Assembly: GCF_033115175.1 (NCBI RefSeq)
Contig: NC_084835.1
Location: 27,051,858 to 27,115,857 of the forward strand
Source: Lepus europaeus
Lineage: Eukaryota > Chordata > Mammalia > Lagomorpha > Leporidae
Direction: 5' to 3'
DNA length: 64,000 nt
Under the pieces are notes generated by a model. That model saw only the letters and a program-made list of their open reading frames with translations. It was not told the DNA's origin and made no database searches. Within the stretch, counting starts at the first letter, position 1. Each line of letters starts with the position of its first letter. Below, piece by piece: positions 1 to 11,500 of this stretch. The translations under genes and the position numbers were made by a program.

Positions 1-60
1 GAATGCTAGAGAGGCTGAGCATCTTTTCCTTTGCTTATTGGCCATCGTATGAATTTCGGA
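1..60 (+). repeat. L1 3'-end fragment (cut by window start)
   Basis: gagcatcttttcctttgctt and attggccatcgtatg match the well-known end region of old mammalian L1 elements. Confidence 0.5.
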
Positions 61-290
61 ACACGACTCCCTTCATGTTGATTCGAATTTGCAAATCAAA
101 TACTCTGAATCAGTGAGATAAGTTTCACATTTACAACTATGAATTTTTTTAAAAAAATGATTTGTAATCCGGGACAGAGCTCATTGAAGATAACAAGAAG
201 CAAAAGAGCTCAACAAATTTATGTTGGCGTGCTTGCCAATAGTTACTCCATTTTTCCAATACATATTATTCTGTTGTCAAAAAAGATAAT

Positions 291-567
291 GGGGGCAGGC
301 GTTGGGCACAGCAGTTGACACCTCTTGGGGAGCCTGCATCCACGGCTGAGTGCCTGGCTGACTCCAGCCTCCTGCTGATGTGTGCCCTGGAGGCGGCAGA
401 TGCGATGGATGGCAGATGCGATGGCTCCAGGACTTGGGTTCCTGCTGCCCGCCAGACCTGGATACAGTTTCTTCCTCCTGGCTTCTGCCTGGCCCAGCCC
501 TGGCTGATGCAGGCATTTGAGTGAACCAGAGAATGAAACTCTCTCTCTCAAATAAATACATTAAAAC
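291..567 (+). repeat. CSINE (rabbit C-repeat SINE)
   Basis: Full tRNA-derived C repeat with the cctggctgactccagcctcc and cctggcccagccctggct blocks, ending in a CT run and aataaata tail. An older subtype. Confidence 0.8.
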
Positions 568-1055
568 AAACCACAAGCAGCAAAGTCCTCTGAGCCCACC
601 CAGAGAAAGGCCATGTGAGGGTGCCGCCGGAAGTCCATATAGGGGTCTGGGAGCAGGAGGGCCCTCCCCAGAGACCCGGTCAGCCAGCACCTTGCCCGGA
701 CTTGCAGCTCCAGAACCGTGAGAGGGAACTCCCGTCGTTTGTGCCATGCGGTCTGCAGTGTTGTGGTGGCGGCTTGAGCTGACCGCATCCGACCTGGCTC
801 CAGGAGCCCTGAGTGTCCCTTGTTCCTGACGAGGTCCCCTCCCCCCAGGGGCTGGGAGCCTGCTGCTGTGCTCATTCTTCCCAAGGATGCACCTGCCCTA
901 GAATAAACCAGCACCCAAAGCAATGCAGACCCTCCCTGGGCGTCCAACCTGGGTGCCTAGCACCCCCTGCTGGGCAGCCTCTGGTGGACGTGTGTCATTC
1001 TCTGCATTGCCGTTCTCCCACGTTCTGCATGCCTGTGTTTCTTGGATTCCGATTC

Positions 1056-1383
1056 TTTTTTTTTTTTTTTAGTTTAAATATTTATTTATTTGAAAGTTAG
1101 CGTTACAGAGAGGAGAGGCAGAGAGAGCAAGCAAGCGAGCTTCCATCTGCTGGTTCACTCCCAGTTGGCCACAATGGTCAGAGCTGTGCCGATCTGAAGC
1201 CAGGAGCTGCTTCCAGGTCTCCCACGTGGGTGCAGGGGCCCAAGGACTTGGGCCACTTCCACTGCTTTCCCAGGCCATAGCAGAGCTGGATAGGAAGTGG
1301 AGCAGCTGGGACTTGAACTGGGGCCCATATGGGATGCTGGCAGTGTAGGTGGTGGCTTTACTTGCTATGCCACACACTGGCCT
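1056..1383 (-). repeat. CSINE
   Basis: Reverse-oriented: oligo-T, tttatttatttgaaag, then the C-repeat body, ending at a tRNA-like head (ctatgccacacactggcc). It is flanked by an imperfect duplication, gattccgattct / gattcagattct. Confidence 0.85.
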
Positions 1384-1769
1384 GATTCAGATTCTAATCC
1401 AGCTCCCTGAGGGTCACTGATTTCGGAATCCTTCCCAGGGAACTTGCCCTGTGTCCTTTCACTCTCCTCTTCCTCTCCCCTCCTCGAGGGGACAAAAGTG
1501 GCACAGGGAGCCCGAGGCCCCACCATGGCCTGGGAAGTGGAACAGGCAACAGGGGTTGTTTTCTTTGTGGTGGGACCCGGATGCCCTCTGACATGCACCT
1601 ATCCAGGGAGACCTCTGGTGGAAACAGAAGGGGTGGATACAACTCCAACTCTGCAGCAAGAGGAATCTTGGTGGAGCTCAGCCGGGGATGGTGGGAATGT
1701 TCTGGAATTCATGGTGGTAATGGTTGCATAACTTGGTTACCACACCAACGACCACTGAGATCACTGTAA

Positions 1770-2165
1770 GTCTGGAATTGGTGTATTAGCTTTTTGTCCC
1801 TGTAACTAAATGCCTGACACAGGCTACATATGAAGGAAGGTTTATTTCAGCTTACAGTTTGGGAGATTCACAGTCTAAGACCATGGGTGTGTGTGTGTGG
1901 CAGGGCTGGTGGTTTTTGTGCGTGTGACATTGGTATGGCCATCTGGCAAGGCCAGAGGATGGCAGGAGTGAAGTGTGTGCCAAGGAGCAATCACATGGTA
2001 AGCCAGGAAGCAGAGTGGCTGTGCCTTGTCCAGATGGTGTAACCAACCCTTTTGGGAGAGCTGTCCTGGGCGGGCATACCCCACCCTATCACCCAGAGAC
2101 CTGCCATTGGGCCCATCTTCTGAACACCCTAATATTCTCTCTCCCATAAGACTGTGGGGACTGAG
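1770..2165 (+). repeat. Old interspersed repeat, family uncertain
   Basis: tgtattagctttttgtccct with gaaggtttatttcagcttac and a later tcacccagagacctgcc is a recurrent mammalian pattern (MaLR- or L1-associated). I cannot assign the family without a library. Confidence 0.35.
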
Positions 2166-2167
2166 CC

Positions 2168-2491
2168 TTTAAATTTTTTAAATTTATTTTACTTGAGAGG
2201 CAGAGTTACAGGGAGAGAGGGAGAGACAGAGAGATCTTCCATCCACTGGTTTACTCTCCAAATGGCTGCAACAGCTGAGCTGGGCCAATCCAAAGCCAGG
2301 ATCTAGGAGCTTCTTGCGGGTTTCCCATGCAGGTACAAGGGCCCAAGCACCTGGGCCAGCTTCTACTGCTTTCCCAGGCCATCAGCAGGGAGTTGGATCA
2401 GAAGTGAGGCAACCGGGTCTCAGACTGGCACCCCCATGGGATGTCAGCGTTGCAGGTAGATGCTTCATTTACTATGCCACAGCACCGGCCC
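2168..2491 (-). repeat. CSINE
   Basis: Reverse-oriented C repeat from tttattttacttgagaggc to actatgccacagcaccggcc. Confidence 0.85.
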
Positions 2492-3684
2492 CTGGGGACC
2501 AAACCTTGAACACATGGGCCTTCAGGGTCACCCAATCACATCCAAATCACAGCCCTCTGTGGTCAGGTGAGGTCAGGTGTGCTGGGCTGCCTGGGTCCTC
2601 TCACACACAGCACAGGGCCGAGGGCCACCGCCCTGCGGGGCCCTTGCTCAGGAACCGCTCTGCCTCGCAGTTCCCGAGCCCTCTCCTGCCGTGTACGAAC
2701 TTCAGTCCTACCTCTTTCACATGGCAGCCTCTCCCAGTGCTGAGTGGAGAGCAGCAGAGGTGGGGTCAGACCCAGGTCATGGCATGGGGTTCTGGTCTGG
2801 GAAGCTGGTGGGGGGCCTGGGTGCCCCCATCAGGCTCGCCTGGCTGCAGCCTCCACTTGGGCATTGGGAGCTGAGTGGTCACCAGCGCAGCCTCTCCCTG
2901 CAGCTAGGTGGCACTGTGGGCAGCAGTGGCTCTGGCCTGCCCTTAGCTGGATGGGCTGGGGAGTGGGGGGAGCCATCACAGGTCCTAGCTGGTGCAGCCT
3001 GGCCCTCCTCGGGCCCATGCAGACCTGCTCAGCTGCTTAAGTAAGGCCAGGCCAAGGACCCAGGGTGCCTCAGGCTGTCCTGCCTTCGTGTCCTCCCTGA
3101 CCAGCCGCAGAGGGAGAAGTAACAGGCTCCTTGGGTTCCAGTGAGGGAAGGCCAGGTCACTGCTCCAGCCCATTCTGCACTAAGCTCATTTTCTCAGCAT
3201 AAAGGAGTCAGGTGCCAAGGGCTCATCGTGCCCCTGCATCCCTGGAGGTCCCCCATTCCCTGTGTCCTTCATGTTCCAGGACTGGGTCTAGGCCATGGGT
3301 TTGGCTATTCCCCCCTTATCCTGCCAGTGCCAAGCGCCTGCCTGCCCAGGCTTCTGGCTTCTTTATAAACTGTGGGGGCCTCAGAGGGGCCAGGCAGGCT
3401 GGGCAACTGCCTCTTCTGCCCCTCCCCTTTGGATAAGCCAGGGCTTCCCAAGTGTAGGGGCCACGGCTGACCAGTAGAGACAGGTGCAGCAGGACCCAAG
3501 GCCAACCTGCAGGCCTGGGCTTGTGGCTCAAGTGCTCTTGTCCCCCTGTCTGCTTCTAGAAACTTCTCTGCATGTAGGCTCTGAAGACCACAGGTGCTCA
3601 GGGTGTGAGCTCCAGGCTGCTGTCACCATCTGGCAAGATCCTTGGGGGACCCTGGGGGCAGTGGGGTGCAGAAGCTACCAACAC

Positions 3685-3790
3685 TGGCATCAGAGAACCA
3701 GGTTCCAGTCCCAGCTGTCCCCTTCCTCACCGAGCTGGGCCTGCGCTACCTCGTTTGTAGGATGGGGGTTGGGGCAGGTGTGTGGGACAG
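3685..3790 (+). repeat. MIR fragment
   Basis: aggttccagtcccagctgtc and cctcgtttgtaggatggggg follow the MIR core. Confidence 0.45.
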
Positions 3791-3805
3791 CAGGAAGCTG
3801 CTGCT

Positions 3806-4063
3806 CGGACACATCCCGCATGCATCAGAGTGTGGTCTGAGTCCCAGTGCTCCACTTCTGACCCAGCTCCCTGCTAATGCACCTGGGAAAGCAACAGAAG
3901 AGGCTCCAGGTTCTTGGTTCCCTACCAACCAGGTGGGAGACCTGGATGGAGTTCTGACTCCTGCCTTCGGCCTGGCCTAGCCCTGGCTGTGGTGGGCATT
4001 TGGGGAGTCAACCAGTGGATGAAAGATCTGTCCTTCATATAGATAAATACATGTTTTAAAAGT
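3806..4063 (+). repeat. CSINE, diverged
   Basis: Body recognisable from ctccacttctgacccagctc to the gggagtcaaccagtggatg and ataaata tail. The head is poorly preserved. Confidence 0.65.
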
Positions 4064-4349
4064 GGGGATAATCCTATGGTGGTGAGGATTAAACTATGCC
4101 ACTTTTACCTCCCACTCCTGCTGGCTACTGGCCCTCCGCCCCACGGCCCACCTCAGCTCCATTTGGGAACTCTGCTAGCATTGCAGTACCAAGGATAGCC
4201 ACAAGGTGGCAGTCAACCCAGCTCCACTCCCCAGGGCTGCAGCTTGCAGGCCTCTGGATTTCCTAAGGTAGGATTTACTATTTTTACTTTGGATTATACA
4301 CAAAAAAGTTTAATGATGTGTCAGGACCCAGAACACCTGGCTGAGAAAC

Positions 4350-4368
4350 ACCCCCCCCCCAACCCCCC
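4350..4368. repeat. C-run (G-run on minus strand)
   Basis: Ten consecutive C, AA, then six more C, about 1 kb past the TKT 3' end. G-quadruplex-like on the minus strand if a third and fourth run count. Confidence 0.7.
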
Positions 4369-5314
4369 ACGTGTCCCAAGCTAACACGGCCCCAGCAGCC
4401 TAACCCTCCCAAGGCTGCCAGGGTTCACGTGGGCCTCAGCCAGGGCTGGCAGGCAGAGATGCCTGGCTAAGGGTGGACAACAGACCCAGCAGCCTGGGCC
4501 ACCTGAGACCCGCCTGCGCCCTCTGGAATTTGTGTTGGGTCAAAAGCAGGCACACAGCACCTGGCAAAGCCCACTGGGTGCAGCAGCTAAGTGGGTCTGT
4601 TAGGCTCATTCTGACCAGATGGCCAGGAGGAAATGTACACAGGTCTGCACATGTGTCTCGCCCTCCCCAAGGACTCTGAGGGTTTCCGGACAACCGTACC
4701 AGTTGCCGGTGGCACCCACCTCCTTGGCCAGTACAGGGTTCTACGCAGGTAGCCTTACAAGCAGCAGGGGACAAACAGGCTGTGGTCCCCTGAGCAAGGG
4801 ATCCTGCCTGGGAAGCAGCTGAGCTGGCGCATGGGCCAGCATGGCTCTGCTCTCCAAGCGTGATACCAGCAGCTTCTGGGTCAGGGGACAGTGGTGCACG
4901 CCAGGGAGCGAGGACCCCTGCTGGTGGAGCTGGCCCCTGCGGCTCTGGCACACAAGGCAGGAGGAGGGCCGCAAAGGTGATGGACAGGTTCAGAGGGCAG
5001 GGGAAATGGGGGTTGGAAGGGGGGACAGTGAACAAAGGAACCTCCTGACACCAGGAGACCTTTGGGGACCCAGGGCAGGGGAGGCTGCCCTGAGGAGGCC
5101 TGGACAAGTGCCAGGCCATGAGGCAACTCCCAGCCTCCCTCGGGGCCTGGCTGACCAGACGTGGGCAGGGATGTGTGAGCTTCACTAGAAGGCATGGGCA
5201 GGGCCTCGTTACCTGGAGGGACTCTGGCTGTTGGGGAAGACTCCAAAAGGGTTGTGGACACCAGGTCCTGGCCCTGCCAGCACCGCGGCGTCCACGTCCC
5301 ACAAAACACCTCAG

Positions 5315-5414
5315 GGCCGATTCATTTTTCTCAAAACTTATATTCCCACTCGTTTCGTACATCGCCGAGCCCTCAGGCCTGTGTAGGACCCCACCCTGCA
5401 CCGGGGGGCCTCCC
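5315..5414 (-). other. TKT: TKT 3' UTR with non-canonical poly(A) signal
   Basis: No AATAAA lies close below the TKT stop. The minus strand reads AATATA at 5339-5344, a known weaker poly(A)-signal variant, about 70 nt past the stop. A short UTR of about 100 nt would be usual for this gene. The exact cleavage site is inferred, not seen. Confidence 0.5.
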
Positions 5415-5590
5415 CTAGGCCTTGGCCACAAGGCCCCTCACAGCTTGCGCGATGGCGTCCTTGTCAATGCCGAACATCTTCAGCAGCTCGGCCGGCTTCC
5501 CACTTCTTGGTACCTGGCCCACAGCCAGGCGGGTGACGGTGACACCAGGCTCGCCTACTACTGCAGTGGATACCGCCTCCCCTATGCCAC
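5415..5590 (-). CDS. TKT: TKT coding exon 14 with stop codon
   Basis: Encodes [20 protein letters not shown] to ...[12 protein letters not shown], then TAG at 5415-5417. This is the end of the C-terminal domain and the normal C-terminus of the family. Confidence 0.97.
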
Positions 5591-8500
5591 CTGGGCAGAG
5601 GAAAGGAGACCGGTCAGATGAATGAGGTCCCAGGGCGAGCAGAGGCTGGGCCCCAGCCCCTGTCGGTCTGAGTTTACTCCCTTGGCCACAGGGGCACAGG
5701 TTGAAAATGCACCACTTTGCTCTACTCCTGTAGCCAGGGCAGACATCACTCATCAATCACAGCACTGATGATATTTAAAACACCACCCCCTGGGCAGCCA
5801 TCATCAACAAACGTGCACCTGACCCGAGTCTATGCCTCATCTCCCCGGGGCCTCCTTGCAGGAGGTGCCGGTGCAGAGGCTGCGTGGTGAAAACCAGAGA
5901 CTCGGCACTGTGTTCCCTACTGCACTCTGCACCGCAGCCACACCCTTCCAGTACTTCAGGACATAATCTACCTTCTCTCTCCCCACCAAGGTTGGAATCC
6001 TAGTGGGCTTCCTGGGCCGCAGGGGCTCAGCAAACACAGGAGGTCTGAGTGTGCCCAGCCCTCGGCCTCCCTGGCCCCTGCCCCTATCCCTGCCCCGCTC
6101 CGCCCCGGGCCGCCTACCTTCGTAATAGTGGTCCTCCACGGTGAGGATTCTGCCCTTGGTGGCACGGGCACTGTCCAGGATGAGCTTCCTGTCCAGGGGC
6201 TTGATGGTGAAGGGGTCTACCACGCGGATGCTGATCCTCTCTGTAGGGGAGGGGGGGTAGGGGTGGGGCTCAGGGGAGCACTGGGTGCCTGGGTCTGCCC
6301 TTGGTGGGGCCTGGCGGGGGTGTTCTGAGAGCTCCAGCCCATCCCTGTCCTGGGGAGAGCCAGCTCTGCCCACCGTGGAGCTTGCGCTAATGCCGGGTGG
6401 GCTGGTCACTGTCCTCCAGCCCTTGGCACCCACCTGCCTCCTCCAGGAGCCTTCCCTGACCTCAGGGGCTGGTGCTCCCTTGCCCGGGCAGTCTTGGCCA
6501 GCTCTGCGGCTGGGGACTGTCCAGGAACGCAGAGCCATTTTACAGAAGGGACTCGACTAGAGCTGGATTTGGGTGTCTGTACAAGGATCTGGAGCCCATT
6601 CGCCCAAGGATACAGAGGGTTGACTGTTTACAGGTGGGTAAACTGAGGCACGGTGTTAGGGAATAACCAGCTGTGATCCCAGCTGCCTCTGACCTGACCA
6701 CCACGCCGGGGCATCTCAACCTGGGGGTCACAGGGCAGGGACCATGGCCCCTGCAGCCCAAGGACCCAGCTTCAGGCTGGGCACAGGGTAAGGGCTCCGG
6801 AGGTGGCTGGCTTTAGTGTTGCCACCATTAAACTGGACGGATGCTCTTGCCCCAGGACCCAGCGCACAGGCAGCCCTCGGCCCACGGCTTGGCAGCTCCC
6901 TTCTCCTCACCTTTCTTTAGCAGCTCGGCGGCAGCCAAGGCCTCGTGCAGGGTCACCCCAGCCCCGACCACGGTCACCTGGTCGTCCTTGCTCTTCAGGA
7001 CCACCTAGGGGAGACGGCGGGGGACCAGCAAGGATCAGAGAATGCAGGTGGTGCAGGGTGGGGCGGGGAGGGTTTGGGCTCTCGAAGGCGGGCTCGCTGG
7101 GGCAGGAGCGGCACTGACCTTGCCTTGTCCGACCTGGAAATCCTCACTGTTGTTGTAGATGATGGCGTTTTCCGGGCGGCTGGTCCGGATGAAGCAGATG
7201 CCCTGGGATGGGAACAGATGAGCTGAGAACATGGGAGAACACGGCACCCCCACTCCCAGGGGCACCGTCTCTTCCGGAGAGCTCGGCCTCTCCTGCCGTA
7301 AACCCATCCAGCCTGTCATCGCCCGGGGCCTCCGTCCATCCCTGCAGCCTGGCTACTGCAGCCCGCACCTCACTCCTCCGAAGAGCTGCCCACGGATGCT
7401 GCCAGCCACAGACCCCAAACAACTTTCCCCCAGGGAGATGGGCCACCCGGTGAGGCTCCTCCACAGTGCATCCCCCGGGCAGGGAACCACCCTTGAGCAG
7501 GGCTCCGGACATGGACCGCGGGGCTCGGCTCACGGAGACCCGTTCAAGTCGGGGCAAACAGGTGTGAACCCCCAGACAGGGAGAGGTGGCCAGGACCCTC
7601 GGGGGAAAAGAGTGCAGTCATCGACTGGCAATGTCTGCCAGGACTCAGCAAGGGCACTGTGTTTCATTTCTCCTCGTCCGACTTCCACAAACTACATAGA
7701 CAGCTGGGGCAAGGCCAGGAAACAGCTCTGTGCCCCTCCAGGAAAGAGCTAGCTGTGGTGCCCACCTTTGTATTGGCTGCTAACTCCACTGCCTTCTCCG
7801 TAGCGACTGCATCACTCGGGTAAAAGACAGTTGACATAGGGATGGAGCGGAACATGGCCAGGTCTTCCAGGGCCATCTGAGAGGGCCCATCTTCCCCTGT
7901 GGTGTAGGAAAGAAAACGCTAAGTAAGATCCCCATCCATGACCAGGCATCCCCTCCCCCAGTCCTTGACCTCCTGTTCCAAGAGGTTCAGGAGGCTCCAG
8001 GTACGGGCATCCTGGCTGGACTCACCGATGGACACTCCGCAGTGGGAGCCGCACAGGTTGATGTTGCTCTCGGAGATGGCCGCCATGCGGATCTGGTCAA
8101 AGGCCCGTGTAAAGAAGGCGGCGAAAGAGCTACAGAAGGGTACCGTCCTGTTGCGCGTGGCACAGCCCACGGCGACGCTCACCTGGGGGCAGGGGGGGGG
8201 CAGGCTCAGCTGGCGTTGCAGCGCGAGCAGGTTAAGCTGTGGCTACTGGGATGCTGGGTTCGAGTCCTGGCTGCTCTGCTCCTGATCCAGCTTTCTGCTA
8301 ATGCGCCTGGGAAAGCCATGGAGGATGGCCCAAGTCCCTGGGTCCCTACACTCATGTGGGGGACATGGATGGAGCTCCAGGCTCCTGGCTTCTACCCGGT
8401 CCAGACAGCCATTGTGGCCATTTGTGTGGGGGGAGGGTGAACCAGTGGGTGGAAGATCTCTCTCTCTCTCCCTCCCTCCCTCTGCCTTTTAAATGAACAA

Positions 8501-11500
8501 ATGAATGAATCTTAAAAGACAAACGAGGAAGAAGGGGGCTGGCGCTGTGGCATAACAGATACTACAATGCCAGTGTCCCATATGGGCGCCGGTTCAAATC
8601 CCGGCTGCTCCACTTCTGATTCAGCTCCCTTCTAATAAGCCTGGGAAAGCAGTGGAAGATGCAAGTGCTTGGGCCCCTGCACCCATGTGGGAGATACTGG
8701 AGACCCGAAAGAAGATCTTGACTTTGGACCATCCCAGCTCCAGTCGTTGTGGCCATTTGGGGAATCAACCAGATAGAAGATCTCTGTCTCTCCCCGCATC
8801 TGTGACTCTACCTTTCAAATAGATAATTTTTTAAAATATTATTCTGAAAGAGTTACACAGAGAAGGGGAGGCAGAAAGAGAAAGAGTCTTCCATCCGCTG
8901 GTTCACCCCCTAGATGTCCACAATGGCCAAAGCTGTGCTGATCTGAAGCCAGGCGCTTCTTCTGAGTCTCCCACATGGGTGCAAGGGCCTAAGGACTTAG
9001 GCCATCCTCTACTGCCTTCCCAGGCCACAGCAGTCAGCAGGATTGGAAATGGAGCAGCAGGGACTCGAACTGGAACCCATATGGGATGCTGGCACTGCAG
9101 GCTGTGGCTTTACCTGCTAAGCCACAGCACTGGCCCACCCATTGGTAGTGGCAGACGTTGTGGTGCAGCAGGTTAAGCCACCACCTGGGAAACCCACTCC
9201 CAATATCAGAGTGCATGGGATGAAGTCCTGACTACACTTTGATCTGCCTTCCTGCTAACGTGCCTGGGAGACAGCAGATGATGGTCTAGTACTTGAATCC
9301 CTGTGGCCCACACGGGAGACCTGGATGCAGATCCTGGCTTGGGCCCGGCCCAGTCATGGCTGTTGCAGGCATTTGGGGAGTGAACCAGAAGATGGGAACC
9401 TAGTCTGCTTCTTAAGTTAAAGAAAATTCTCTTAAAATTATTTTCATTTAGAATCTTTTTTTTTAGATTCACCTCCGGGTGTGCAGCCACCAGTGCCAAG
9501 GCAGCTCCTTCCCCAGAGCTCTGACACCTGCCAGTGCAGTCAGGGCTCAGGAAGCCATACAGGCAACCTTAGATTCAGCTGGAGGGAACCCGGGCTACAT
9601 TACTGGCCTCCAGAGGCAGAGGCCCACCAGCCCTGCTGGGCGCCTAGGCCCTTAGGGAGGGCCTATCTTGGACATGAGGACACAGCATCGCTCCTGTTTC
9701 ACAGTCTCAGCCTCCAACAGGGGCTGTGTCCCCAGCCGTGCACGTGTCATGGTCCAGGGTCTCTTCATCTCCATACTCTGCAGGGCTTGGCAGACCTTGG
9801 CTGCTACACCCCTCAAGGTTCAGCCTCCCGACGGTGCCGCCCTCCCCCCGGAAGGCCCTGGACTTCAGAGAGCTCATCTGCACCCCAGCAGGCTGACACG
9901 CAGCTCCTCCTGTGTGCACAGGCAGCCCCACTCAGCTCCCCCTCATCTGGGCACACACAAGTCCCCTAGACTGCAGCTACTTAAGGCCAAGGGTCAATGC
10001 TAGATCCCAGTGTTCTTGGGGTCTCCCTGGACTGACCCACAATTGCCACCTGGCACCACAAACACGGCTGCCCAGTGGGTCAGGAGGGCTTCAGTCCCGT
10101 CCCTGCCACTTGGCTCTCAGGCCTGCAGCTGTGGCCGGACCAGCACCCACCATGTTCTGTTCGGCAATGTAGCACTCGATGAAGCGGTCTGGGTGCTCCT
10201 TTTTGAAGAGATCCGAGAAGGTGGAATTCTTGGTGTCCCCATCCAGGGCAATGATGCGGTCACTGGCGTGGCCCAGTTTGGCCAGGGCCTGCCCATAGGC
10301 CTTGCGGGTGGCTATCTGTGGGGAAGACAGTGGGAGGCTCTGGGGGCTACCGAGGACATGTGCACGCTGTGGCCCAGAGCCCTGCCTGCCTCTGGGGGCC
10401 ACAGCTTTTTTGGGGGAGGAGCAGGAGGATAGAAGTAGGGGCAGAAAAAGCCCAAGAGTTTCAGCGCCCATAAGGTAGCTAACAACTACAGTCGGTCTTG
10501 GGGAGTCCCTGACGCGCCTGCCCCCAGACCAGCTGTGAGCCACGTGAGCTGCAAACAATGTCCCCAACAACCCCTGTGACAGAGGCCTGTGTGACTGTGG
10601 GCAAGTCGCTGGTCTTCTCTGAGATGGAACAGATGGGAGCAACACCTTGGGGTCCCTGTCGGGGACCGCGCAACATGTGGCCTCTTAGCGGTAAACTACT
10701 GAAGTAGAGCTAAGCAGCCCAGGCCAGGAAGTACCGAGAACGCCACCCTGTGTCTTAAGAGTTTCTGACCATTCCCCCACCTACACAGGCATTGCAGTTA
10801 CAAGATAACCTTGTGACCTCCCTCTGCTTGCACAGGCATTGCAGCTGCAAGGTAAACTACCCTCCTTCCCGCGCCCGACATCCTGCCTTCACGATACATA
10901 AGTGAGTGGTTAAAAAAATAAAAGACACAGCTTGAACAGCCATGTTGTCTGGCTGTCATCTTTGTGTCTCCTGTCCCTTTCATTCCCCATTCTAGGTACC
11001 TGGCCCTAGTTCAAGTTCCGCGGGACGGGACAGGTCCCTACCTCTCATAAGTTGACCCCACTCCTCCTGTCCCCACGGAGAGCCAGGGACAATGCAGGGT
11101 GCAAGCAAGCCCCCACTTTGTACCTTGTCCCCGACTTTGTAGCTGGGCGGGGTGGGCATGCGGATGTTGCTGATGTCCACCGAGGGGGCATCCTCCTGCG
11201 GGGGCGTCGCCAGGATCTTCTTTTTGCTCTGGATCTGGCTGTAGATTTCCTGGATGACCTGGTCGGCCATGTTTTTGGGGAGGGGTTTCCCATGCCAGGA
11301 CTCCTTATCTTCTATCCCTGCAGGAGCAACAGAGGAAGGCCAAGAGCAGGTGAGAATACCAGAGGGCCAGGAAGCTACAGCGAGGGGCCTCCCTGGGGGA
11401 GAGAAAGGAATGATGTTATCGCCCCGAGGGCCGAGGGCCAAGGGCAACGGGGCTCCTGCATGCCTCTCACTGACTGCTGCCTGGTCCTCCAGGAGCCCAG

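Noticed and set aside
4436-5431. A 331-codon minus-strand frame below TKT
   Set aside because: It overlaps the TKT stop and 3' UTR in another frame, has low-complexity Pro/Ser/Cys composition typical of GC-rich non-coding DNA, and matches no family I recognise.
5837-6538. A 233-codon frame containing TKT-like sequence
   Set aside because: Only the [18 protein letters not shown] to VEDHYYE part is coding (TKT exon 13); the rest is intron read-through.
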